Assembly (NCBI RefSeq): GCF_019279795.1
Contig: NC_056748.1
Location: 696,674,306 to 696,738,305, forward strand
Direction: 5' to 3'
Length of the DNA stretch: 64,000 nt
DNA from: Protopterus annectens
Lineage: Eukaryota > Chordata > Ceratodontiformes > Protopteridae
Of this stretch, positions 46,774 to 55,873 are shown piece by piece. The notes below the pieces were generated by a model, which was not told the origin of the DNA, searched no databases, and saw only the letters and a list, made by a program, of their open reading frames with translations. The position numbers and the translations under genes were made by a program. The first letter of the stretch is position 1, and each line of letters starts with the position of its first letter.

Positions 46774-49096
46774 TTGGAAATGGGATTTTAGACCCTCAAA
46801 TTCTATCTAACTCTGCTGGTGACTTTCACATTTATAATTATTCTGATTTAACTTTCCCTCAGGACATTATTGATTTCTTTGCATTAGGTTTGTCCTTTGT
46901 TCCTGATTCTGGAATGAATTTAGTTAATATAATAGTGGACCTTAAACTTTTTGTACGCAAAATTAATTTAAATGCTATTATGGGTTCATCTTCCTTTTTT
47001 CCTAATTCACTGCGAGTCTCTAGCATTTTTAACCCACCTCTTCACCCTAATATTATGGCATTTGAGAAAATGTGCGAATTGGATTTTAGGTCTTTTGTTG
47101 ACACCGGTTTAAAAGCCAAGAAAGGCTTTTATAACATCAGTGAAAAAGAACGTGACTTTATTAGATTGCTGAATGATTGTAAAATTAGAATGATGAAGCC
47201 AGACAAAGGAGGTGGTCTAGTTTGTATGAATCACAGTACCTATATTTCTTGTATGGCTGAATACCTAAACAATTCAATGTACCAACAAGTTTGTCTTAAT
47301 GAAGTCAACATGGCCTATAGTAAAATTAGGGCCGCACTAGACGAACTTTTTATTGAAAAAGTAATTGATTTAGATCTGTTTAACTTTCTAACTATGCCAG
47401 CCCCTAGGCTGGCATCTTTATTTGGCATCCCTAAGATTCATAAGCGGCTTGTTGACCCCCCCTTTTAGACCTATTGTTGATGGACGTGGGTCTATTACCT
47501 ATGGATGTGCCAAGTATGTGGACAGTATTTTAAGGCCTTTAGTAGAGAATGAGCACCAAATATGTAAAGATTCTTGGAGTTTTTTAACGGAACTCAGTAG
47601 CATCCCTTTTAAACAGGAGTATAAATTACTGACAGTTGATGTAAAGGACTTATACACTGTGATCCCCCAAGAATTGGGGATAGAGTGGATTAGAGATTTC
47701 TTACATGCAAGGAGAATTGACAACAACATTATTTATGTTGTAGTTACTTTGTTGGAGTTAGTTTTGTTTAACAACTTTATGTGGCTTGAAGGGGATTTTT
47801 TTCCTCCAAAAATCAGGGGTAGCCATGGGATCCCCCTGTGGTGGCAGTTTTGCCAATTGTATAATGGCACATTGGGAGACCACCACGCTTTTCCAAACTA
47901 CTATGTTTAAGAACAATGTCGCTTGGTATACAAGATACCAAGATGACATGTTCATTTTATGGAAAGGCCCCAGTGAAACAGTGCAAGATTTTATTAAACT
48001 AATCACTGCTTCAACCAACTTTTTAGAGTTTACATTTAATTTAGAAAATGAAACCACTAACTTTCTTGACATTCGTATTCATAAGGACGTGGCCAGAAAT
48101 AGATTTAGAAGCACAATTTATAGGAAGCCCACGTATTCCAACTCTTTCCTCCATTTCTCCAGCTGTCACCCCTACCACCAAAAGAGAGCAGTGGTTAAGG
48201 GGCAGATGGTGAGGGCAGCCAGAATGATTTCAGATGACTCTGATTTCTTTGAAGAATGTGGCCTTCCTGAAAGAATGTTTCTTAGGAGGGGTTACCTGCT
48301 GAGTTTAGTCTCTAACATCTACATTGAGGTAACCACTAAACGGCACGCTGGCTGCTTTAAGCCATTACTAGGAACAACCGGGGGCTTGCAAGAGTCTGTT
48401 ATTCCGGTTGGGGAGGCACATGATTGTCTACCTAGTAACACCAACTGTCATACTACAAGTTTTTTATGTACATACAATTTGGATCACTCCTTTATTAGGG
48501 AGACCCTTTATAAGAACTGGACTCTCCTTATAGATGATATGTCTCTACATAAAGCCCTTGGCAACAAACCAAAAATTGCCTTTAGACGAGGGCAAAATTT
48601 AAAAATGTTGTTGCAATACTCCACTAATCCACCCCCTAACAAAAACAAGGGTATGTGTGGAAGGTGTCATCAATGTAAGCATTTAAACTTGAATTACCAA
48701 TTTAAAATTAGGGACAGGCTTTACAAGACCCAGGGTAAATTTTCATGTGACACAAAGGGAGTGGTGTATTGCGCTTGTTGCCAAGTTTGTAAAGCTTTCT
48801 AAATCGGCAAGACCGAAAGGAAGCTAAGGCAACGTATTTATGAACATTTGTATGCTATAAGCAAGAAGGATACAACCAATGCATTGGCAAGGCATATTGT
48901 CGATTTTCCAGACCACTCCTTTAAGTTTTCAGTATTAAAGCACTTAAGCACAGATGTGAGGGGTGGCCCTTGGCAAATCAATTTGGAAATTGAAGAATTA
49001 AGATGGCAAATTTCCACTGCAGCGTATTTGCCCCCAGGTTTGAATGAAACAGTTTCGATTAAGTGTTTTTTAAAACTTTTGTCTTTAAAAAGATGA
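46645..49096 (+). pseudogene. PLE-3 ORF2: Penelope-type RT with GIY-YIG endonuclease, broken
   Basis: Frame open from about 46645, overlapping ORF1 by about 130 bases in the -1 frame. N-terminal 'IIDFFALGLSFVPDSGMN', then 'IRMMKPDKGGGLVCMN', 'LASLFGIPKIHKRLVDPPF', 'KLLTVDVKDLYTVIP' (catalytic Asp), 'KSGVAMGSPCGGSFANCIM', 'YTRYQDDMFILWKG' (catalytic D-D), Cys/His linker 'CGRCHQCKHLNL', and GIY-YIG. Defects: an extra C in the run at 47457-47463, a frameshift at about 47800, and a TAT-to-TAA change at 48800-48802 that removes the Tyr of 'YIG'. The endonuclease tail continues to 49096. Confidence 0.85.
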
Positions 49097-49099
49097 AGT

Positions 49100-49580
49100 T
49101 AGAAAAGTGAAATTATTATATATTTCTATGACAGTTCTCCTTTGTAAGTGGCATATATACATTTTTGTCTTTTTAAATTTTCATTTTAGACTTTTTAGTA
49201 ATAATCTTATTAATTATTAATTGATGGTTATTTTAGATTTGTATTTAAAATGTATGTATTTAGGTTGTTATGAATTCCTGCATACTAAGGGTTGCTCAGC
49301 AAGATTTTATGCAACTGTTTTTGGTTGCAACTTTTTGGAAGTGTTTAAGTAATAGAGTCTTTCACTTTAAATCTTGATTTTTACTTCATTTAATTAATTA
49401 ATTGATAGTACATTTTTTCTTTTATAAACATTTGATTGTGAGTGTTCTATGTCTGAAGAAGGAAAAGCACAGTCTCTTTCCGAAAGCGCTAACAATATTA
49501 AATTGTCTTTTTGCACGTATTTCCTGCTCGCTTTGGTTTTTTGGATTCTAAGTTTGTCTTTTTGCCTTTCGTGTTTGTTT
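49100..49580 (+). repeat. Penelope pseudo-LTR at the right end of the complex
   Basis: Direct copy of 45000-45480. It ends exactly at the right 12-base target duplication (49581). Hammerhead-like fold at 49450-49494. It differs from the other copies by a few substitutions only, so these copies are young relative to the L1s around them. Confidence 0.9.
49450..49494 (+). ncRNA. Hammerhead ribozyme-like motif in pseudo-LTR (right copy)
   Basis: Same core as at 45342-45386: CTGAAGA at 49453-49459, stem II GGAAA/TTTCC, then GAA, AGCGCT and A. Here the three bases before the core are TGT and those after the predicted cleavage nucleotide are ACA, giving three helix-I base pairs. This copy is thus the better candidate for activity. 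Confidence 0.6.
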
Positions 49581-50361
49581 CCTAAAAATGTTCCCAGTTA
49601 CCTCTTTTTTCCAATTCACACCTCCAACATTTGCTACCTACCTGAGGAGAAATTATTTGCTGTTTGCTTGAGTTATAAAAATACATATGCAAACACTTCT
49701 GAGCAAAAATTTTAAACCTTCTGGACTTTGTTGAATTCTTAGAAGCCGTACACACATACTCTCTTTGTTCCCTTGTAAAGTGCTTTTCAGTCTCTCTCTT
49801 CCCAATCTCTTCTAACCTCCAGTGATTGATTCTTGCAGTTATTGTGCAGTATTTTATATGTTCTAATAATTATGCTCTTGTTAACAACAGCTTCTGACCT
49901 AGATTTGACTACAAACTCTACCAGAGCAGGTGCTTTACTTAGGACTCCCCCATCCCTTTCTCTTTGTCTATATCCAATATCAGCCCGATAGGTAAGGCAG
50001 TCTCTAAATCTGCAGTCCTAGTCTCATGTCACTCTTTTACCTTTCCCACTCTAGTTATTTGCTCCCAATTTGCCAGTTTACTTCAGTAAATTCCAGTCCC
50101 ATCTTACTTATTTTCTGAAACCCTACTTGCAGCCATCCCTATTGACAAAATCTCCTTTCTCCATTTATATGTTGGTTTAGTTCTTAAAACAGTTTTAATA
50201 AATGTATGAATATAATAATCTGTATAGTGGTTATTATTCTTCATAAAGATGTGCACCCAAAATACCACTCTATCATCTCCATATTTATTGAATCACCCTA
50301 CCCCCATTTCATCATCACCCCTTTACACTTTAAACAACCTTCTGTTTGTATACGACCCTAC

Positions 50362-50569
50362 GTTGGGAGGGTGGCCTAATGGTTAAGATGTTTGCCTTGT
50401 AAACACAAGGTGGAGGGTTTGAATCTCACAAGGGATAACTGGCTAGGCTTAAAATGGGTCGCAAGGACAGTTAGCTTTAATTTAAAATGGGTGGCGAAAG
50501 CCAAACACATTCTGGCTAGGCTTATAAATGCCCTAGGGCAGATAGCCTAGTATGAACCTATGAACCTAT
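50362..50569 (+). repeat. tRNA-derived SINE with CR1-b tail
   Basis: The head resembles a threonine tRNA: box A GTGGCCTAATGG (50371-50382), anticodon loop CTTGTAA (50395-50401, TGT), and box B GGTTTGAATCTC (50416-50427). From about 50487 the body equals the 3' end of CR1-b: GGGTGGCGAAAGCCA, then 51 of 52 bases from CTAGGCTTATAAATGCCC to the terminal ATGAACCTATGAACCT. The family would thus use the CR1 reverse transcriptase. It sits in L1-4. Target duplication not clear. Confidence 0.85.
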
Positions 50570-50937
50570 TAAATGTGTGGCTCTGAAATATCCCTTCAAA
50601 TTAGGTAGTCCTAAAATCACCAAATTCTATTGGGAGGATCAACTTATCCCACTTAACGCTTGCCTTTTTTTCTCATTCCTTCAACTCTTTTTTTTAATTA
50701 TACTTTTTCACTGCTTGTATCTTGCTATCCATGTCCATAAATAAGAGCTGTCAGTTTCTCAGTTTTTATATTATCTTTTGTTTAGTCACTTCTTACATAT
50801 CCTTCGCTACCAAAACAGAAAGCTCTTTAATCTATACTTCTAAATACTTCATCTCATGTTCCCATAAATATAGGCATTGCCAAACAGAGTCACAAGTGGG
50901 TACATAATTTATGGCTATTAGCGTTTGTTTTATCTTC

Positions 50938-51145
50938 CAAAAAACGTTGAGAGACCAAGACAAACTGTTGAAGAACAAAAAACAAAATAGGCAGCCAACA
51001 TACCACAGGTCCAGATAAAAGGAAAACACTTCTGATGAAGTCAGAAGTGTCTGACGAAAGCGCTTAATTCAATAAAGAAGTGTTTTCCTTTTACCTGGAC
51101 TTGTGGTATTGTTGGCTGCCTACTTTGTTTTTTGTTCTTCAACAC
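50938..51145. mobile_element. 208-bp palindromic element with hammerhead-like core
   Basis: Flanked by a perfect 14-base direct repeat TTTGTTTTATCTTC (50924-50937 and 51146-51159). Removing it restores L1-4 as in L1-2 (about 25758-25775). Arms 50966-51033 and 51076-51144 are complementary with only a few mismatches. The 42-base spacer holds CTGATGA, a GTCAG/CTGAC stem, GAA and AGCGCT. There is no ORF. Resemblance to the Penelope pseudo-LTR is limited to the hammerhead core and the GAAAGCGCT motif, so it may be a non-autonomous relative. Confidence 0.75.
51032..51065 (+). ncRNA. Hammerhead ribozyme-like core in the palindrome
   Basis: CTGATGA (51032-51038), one A, stem II GTCAG/CTGAC with a six-base loop AAGTGT, GAA, then self-complementary AGCGCT and T (51059-51065). 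Same architecture, including the extra A, as in the Penelope pseudo-LTRs but with a different stem II, so the pairing is conserved while the bases change. The long palindrome arms would extend helix I after an internal loop. Confidence 0.6.
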
Positions 51146-51794
51146 TTTGTTTTATCTTCATTAATTTTACATGCTGAAAAGACTTGAAACTGTCTCAAAA
51201 TGTTCCACAACACCAAGACTTCCTTTCCTGAATTTATCAAGTGCAAAATATCATCTGCCAATAAAGCCAACTTTTCTTGATTACCATACCAATTATATCC
51301 TTGAATTTCTGAACCACATTTTCTTTGCCAGTGGCACTAAATACAATACAAATAATAAAGTGGAAAGAGTTCAAACAACTTATCGGAGAGGAATCAGCCC
51401 TCTTTAATTACTGCCTCCAATCTTTCATATACCCCTTCTTAACCTCATTACTGTTTCAGGGAATGCAAATGCTTCCATTGCCCTACTCATAAAATCCCTG
51501 TTGAATAATTTCTCTGTATTCAGACCGACCAACAACAGTATTTTCTTATATTCTGCTTTTCTCTCTGGATCATCATTGTTGTTTGAATGTTTGCCTCCCC
51601 AACAAAACCACACTGATCCATATCTATCAATTTTGGCAACACCTTTGCCATTCTTTTAGCTAGTATAGACAAGCACTTTATAATCATGGTGTAAAATTGA
51701 AATGGGTCTATATGATGCTAGGTCTGGATGGGTCTTTACCCTCTTTGGTTAACACAGCCACCATAGCTTTCTTCTATGATGCTGGGGTTTTTCC

Positions 51795-52190
51795 TCCTTT
51801 CAGTTCAGGACAATAATTAAGGTGGGAGGGTTCTTCTTTGACAAGGTGTATTTGAGCAGTGGGATCAGGCAGGGATGTCCTTTTCCTCCCTCTGTTATTT
51901 GCTTTATATTTATAGCCATTGACAAGGAAAATAAGGGATGCACAAATTACAAGATGTAACTGATGTGGTAGTCAAGGTAAGTTATCTTTACTTTATAAAT
52001 CCAGAAAAAAATGGAGCTGTGATACACTTCAAAACAGTTCAAGTCTCTTGGGGATATAAAATAACTACTACTTTGGTACCTAAATACATTATTTGCTAAG
52101 GGGAATGCTATTGTAAAGCCAAGGTTGAATAAAGGGGATAGCTATGGAAAAGTTTAATGTTTTGAGCAAAGTTATTACTGCAAATACACA
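51795..52190 (+). pseudogene. L1-3 ORF2 continuation
   Basis: 'YLSSGIRQGCPFPP' at about 51847-51890 in one frame, a typical L1 'G-x-x-Q-G-C-P-L-S-P' block, and 'ALYL' with 'PLTRKIRDAQITRC' (about 51905-51955) in another. This continues the RT that stopped at about 41400. It fades out near 52190. Confidence 0.6.
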
Positions 52191-52199
52191 AACGTATTG

Positions 52200-52940
52200 A
52201 ATTTATTGGTTTCAATATCAATAAAATTATTAAAAAAAAGGAAACCTACAAAGGTAGCTCAATCCTACCATATAAAGTAAGAAGCCTACATCTTAAGAGT
52301 CCTTAAATACAAGTTTTACTTCGCGTTATAGTAAGTAACTATGTCCCTGTCATAAATTCTGTCTGGTTTAATTGCTTATGCTACTAAAATTATATCAGAA
52401 CATATGAAGAGATGTACAGAGAAATAAAGAATCAGTGTTAACTTTATACATTACATTGCTAATCTTACATCTAAACTCTCTCTTCCTCGATTCAAGAAAA
52501 GTCTGATTCAGTACTTTAAAAAACGATGGCTATGTCTTTGTCCTAATCCAGACTAACTCTAACCATCACTCGTGTGCACATGGAGGACTTCTGTCTACAC
52601 TTTATTGTTTCTTAACTTATAAATCCTATGATCTCCTTGGATCTACTACCAGGTTAGCCTACTAGGCATTCAATACCCTATCATTCTTAAAAACATTGTC
52701 TAGAATTTTCCATCTGAGTAAAAATGTAATAATTTGTATAGCTGTTTTTGTGTTTGTTTACATCTGTGTAAAATCCTTTTATTTGTGTTTTATTTTGTGT
52801 TTTAAACTGTAAAAATTTAAGTTTGTTGAATGTCTTTTTGGAGCTTTTCTCCCCGGACCTCTGCTGAAAATGGGCATGTATCCAGTCGGACTATCCCAGT
52901 AAACAAATGCAAAATAAATAAAATAAATAAATAAATAAAA
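52200..52940 (+). repeat. Unclassified LINE 3' end
   Basis: No long ORF. The block ends with CCCCGGACCTCTGCTGAAAA (about 52851-52870) and a (AAAT)n tail at 52910-52938, the same terminus as the short insertion at 13012-13085. At about 52490-52560 'LPRFKKSLIQYFKKRW' is readable on the plus strand and could be the C-terminus of a LINE RT protein. Left boundary and family are uncertain. Confidence 0.45.
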
Positions 52941-53272
52941 CAGCCAATACTTGCTTTGTTTAAGCTAGCTAATAGAGCAAGGCAGAAGTTCACCATACCA
53001 GCATTTGTCGCTCAATGTGCAAATACAGTGAAGGACATAATCCCAAAACTAAAGTTATCTCTGAGACAGAGTGATCTTATAATTAAGGTATACAAGTGGT
53101 GGGGTGGGGTTAAGAGTTTCCCTCCCTGCAAAAAAAGTGCTTTTGATTTTTGGTATGTTTAGTAAAAGTCGCCCATTAATGTTTGTAATTTTGAGTGACA
53201 TTACATGTGGTGAACTTCTGTTGTGGAGCTGTAGCTGACAGCACAGGAGATTTTTTTTTAATGAAAACATAC

Positions 53273-53415
53273 CTTAGCAGCTTCTGTTAGAATGAGTTTA
53301 GAATCCTTCACTAGGCACTGTAGTGGAACAGTAACATCAATCACTTTTGCTCTTTCGTGTTTTTTACTGTTGTCTGTCACAAATTTTCCATACCAGGCGT
53401 TTACTATAATTAAAC
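53273..53415 (-). CDS. DNAJC11: Internal exon, DNAJC11-like
   Basis: A 143-base exon on the minus strand. It is preceded by a T-rich tract and acceptor AG (53417-53416) and followed by donor AAG/GTATGT (53273/53272). It starts with two bases of a split codon and then reads 47 codons without a stop, including 'NAWYGKF', '[18 protein letters not shown]' and 'ILTEAAK'. I recognise this as the conserved C-terminal region of DNAJC11 (the DUF3395 part), a J-domain protein of mitochondria linked to the MICOS/MIB cristae complex. The J domain is not in the window. Other exons were looked for and not seen, so both flanking introns are long. The gene identity is from memory of the family. Confidence 0.85.
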
Positions 53416-54600
53416 CTATAAAAAAAAAAATAATTACTTGCATGAGTCCCAAAATACACCCCTCCACACATATGAACATGCCTGCATACATGCTGACACA
53501 CACACACACACACACACACGAGAACTTGACCATTCACAGCTGCTCTTGCTGAAGATATGTTTGTCTTCCAAGAATTACAGTAATGTGTTTACAAATAACA
53601 GCCAAACTATTAATTCAGTATTTATAGGTTCATTTAATTTTGTTCCATTCTAATTAAAAATACATGATGGCAGAAGAATCACATTCACTCTTTTACCTGT
53701 TTTATTAAATATTTCATAGTTATGTCAGCTGAAATTGCTGAAGTCAAAAACCTGCCTGCCTCAGTCAACCTTTTCAGATATTTTTTAGTCTGCATGTTAC
53801 ACCTACAGTCAGAAGGAAACAGGAGCTGTTGCAGACAGAAATTTGAAAAAATGAACTCTTTAAGATAATTATGGGGCAAACTATACGGAGGAAAGAACAG
53901 TGCCATTGCGTGAGAAGGTACCAACATCAAGTGCATGCGACTAGAATAGAAGTTACAACTACAGAGCACATTTTTGGAAATTTTCCTGAGATTAAATTAC
54001 ATCATTAGTTTGCAATGTCTTATTCAGGGATTACAAAGACATTTTATAATGACAATTCACACATCGATATGCCCTGATGATGACTGTGTAATTTATTTCA
54101 CTAACTTGCCCCTGAACTTGAACAAAAGGAACTGAAACTTATTGACAGAGACTGGAATGGAGGGGTACAGAATGCAGGAACCAGGGCTAAAAATAAATAA
54201 GCAGGAAAGCACTGGAAGGTTCAGAGGAAAATAAATAACCAATGCCTAAAAAGTATTAAAAATACAAATGTTTGTAAGCTTCTTAGTTACTGGGTGTTCT
54301 CTGAATGTCTGCCATCTTGTAAGGGCAATCACTGACACAACCTTATCTACAATCTTTTCTAAAACCATTTTCTCTTTGGTCACTTCCTTCTTGCTGACAT
54401 CATCAAAATCATAACCATGAATGGACAAGACAGACCCATTGTTTCACAGTTCTTCTACAAAGAAACTGACAACAGAAGTTTGCAGGGACGAAACACACTC
54501 ATTTTTAGCACTGCATTAAAAAGTAGCCATTTGTGAATCAGAAGAATCCTACAAGTATGGGGTATGAAGAGAGGTCAGACACTGTTGACAGAAACTCTCA
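53416..54600. other. Intron sequence without recognised elements
   Basis: Upstream intron of the exon in gene orientation. A (CA)n run lies at 53498-53519. No TE motif, RNA gene or coding signal that I can support. The longest open frame (53685-53969, minus) has no recognisable domain. The 330 bases on the other side (52941-53272) are likewise featureless apart from the splice donor. Confidence 0.5.
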
Positions 54601-55343
54601 AAGATGCACAGATATGACAGGGCTATAAGCAGCCAACCTGTCTTCTCAGTACCTGCCACAGTTAGCAAACTGCCCTTATAAAACCCACCTTAAAGACAGC
54701 ATTCAAGCTGTGATGCTTAATAAAATTATAAGCTTTGGACCAGCAGGAGAAAAACTGATGCCCTGCATGGAACCCCACCCCCCAAAGAATGCAGTCAAGG
54801 CAGTTACTGCTTTAGCACAAGACAGACTTAATAGAAGCAGAAGACACTGACCACAATGGAAAACAACACTTGTTACTGCAAAGTTTTTGGAAAAAATACT
54901 TGCTACTGCAAAATTTTTAACTCTAAGTCATAGTCTATGATTTTTTTTTTTTTAATTTTCTAAGTTTGGCAAAAGCAAAACGTTGCTTTGTCTGTTCCAA
55001 GGTTGTTAGAGCATCCAGCTTATTCAGAACAGCTTTCTCTAGTTTGGGTATTTCTGGAAAGTAGACTGGAAAAAGAACAGACTGGTTAAAGGGAATTTAG
55101 AACCAACATGATCAAACAAAGAAGAAATCAAGGATTAGTGCAAAGGGAACCTTTTTTTAACAAAAGACTTGAAATGGCTTGCAAAATCAAAAAGCTTTCG
55201 AATGTAGTTCTAGCTGATGTGATGACAATCACAGAATCTTCCAGGAGAGGAAAATCTGAAACATGAAAGACTTGAAAGAGAAGGATGAGTTATCCACTAC
55301 AACAAAAACTTCAGATCCCTGGAAAGAATAAATGTCATCAAAA
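54600..55343 (-). mobile_element. Old DIRS recombinase fragment, target of DIRS-A
   Basis: Collinear at nucleotide level with the DIRS-I recombinase: 54775-54850 aligns with 2425-2500, 55060-55150 with 2720-2810, and 55290-55320 (AACTTCAGATCCCTGG) with the 'EVPAWDL' coding block (AATTGAGGTCCCATG in DIRS-D, about 30341). No frame is open. It stops at 55343 where DIRS-A begins. The 207 bases at 60954-61160, between DIRS-A and DIRS-B, are the expected other side, with an imperfect duplication at 61040-61135. Confidence 0.5.
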
Positions 55344-55861
55344 AGTACAGTTTTGTACCTTCCATAAATGTAGATGTCCGAACAGGATAGCATCTGCAGT
55401 CCTTACAAATGGGTTGTCCTGTCGTCAGGCAGCCCTTCGGTCGGCCGGATTCCAAAGTCTGGGTCTGGCTTCGGCTGGTGTCGCACTTCACCCGACGTCA
55501 TAGCTGCAGTTCTTCGGGTATAAAGGCATCAGCCGACGCCATTTTCCTCAGTGTTTCTTGCCCCAGATGCCAGTTGCCCTCTTGGAAAGCTAAATTTTTG
55601 GATAAATGCCAATGTTTCCAAATAGTAGAAGGCAAACACACAAAATAATCATGTATGTACATATATACAAACAAATACACCATAAGAGATCCCCCCCCAG
55701 CTAGCTATTAGGTGGGCAAATACCCTAGGAGTACCACAGAGGGGAAGGAGGGTGGGTAATCCTGACTGCAGATGCTATCCTGTTCAGACATCTACATTTA
55801 TGGTAGGTACAAAACTGTACTATGTCCTTCAAGGATGCATCTGCAGTCCTTACAAATGGGT
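55344..55861 (-). repeat. DIRS-A 3' inverted repeat and internal complementary region
   Basis: 55390-55562 is the inverted counterpart of 60766-60939. The outer 46 bases (55344-55389) occur only at this end and, in complement, at 55775-55820. 55822-55861 equals the complement of the opposite end. The two meet at 55821/55822 as CTGTACT then ATGTCC, reproducing the joint of a circularised element. A TATA-like GGGTATAAAGG (55516-55526) lies inside the repeat. Confidence 0.9.
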
Positions 55862-55873
55862 AGAATACCATAG

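Larger units (their letters stand above)
41962..49580. mobile_element. Compound Penelope-like element insertion
   Basis: A 7.6-kb insertion flanked by a 12-base direct repeat CCTAAAAATGTT (41950-41961 and 49581-49592). Removing it restores L1-4. Inside, three Penelope-like units lie in the order inverted, direct, direct. PLE-1 (41962-43650, minus) holds RT end and GIY-YIG plus a pseudo-LTR. PLE-2 (43651 to about 45385, plus) has an internal deletion. PLE-3 (about 45386-49580, plus) is nearly complete. The direct copies share pseudo-LTRs at about 45000-45480 and 49100-49580. The single flanking duplication suggests one integration event or growth by local rearrangement after it. Confidence 0.85.
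41400..51795 (-). mobile_element. L1-4, minus-strand L1 inserted in L1-3, host of several insertions
   Basis: L1-type LINE on the minus strand. A run of 28 T at 41515-41542 lies in its 3' region. Sequence collinear with L1-2: 41640-41950 matches 23980-24300, 49593-50340 matches 24320-25070, and 51160-51790 matches 25770 and 27320-27760. RT pieces include 'LLLVGLNTEKLFNRDFMSRA' (about 51540-51475). Three insertions interrupt it: the Penelope-like complex (41962-49580), a SINE (50362-50569) and a 208-bp palindrome (50938-51145). Exact outer junctions with L1-3 are uncertain by about 20 bases. Confidence 0.7.

Noticed and set aside
50362..50430. A threonine tRNA gene
   Set aside because: Head is tRNA-like but the anticodon stem is imperfect and the sequence continues into a LINE-derived tail.
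53258..53533. A 91-residue minus-strand ORF covering the DNAJC11 exon
   Set aside because: Only 53273-53415 is exon. The upstream part translates an intronic pyrimidine tract and a (CA)n run, and the downstream part runs past the splice donor.
53685..53969. A possible small gene of 94 codons on the minus strand
   Set aside because: No domain, no splice or promoter evidence, no homologous block elsewhere in the window; a chance open frame is as likely.
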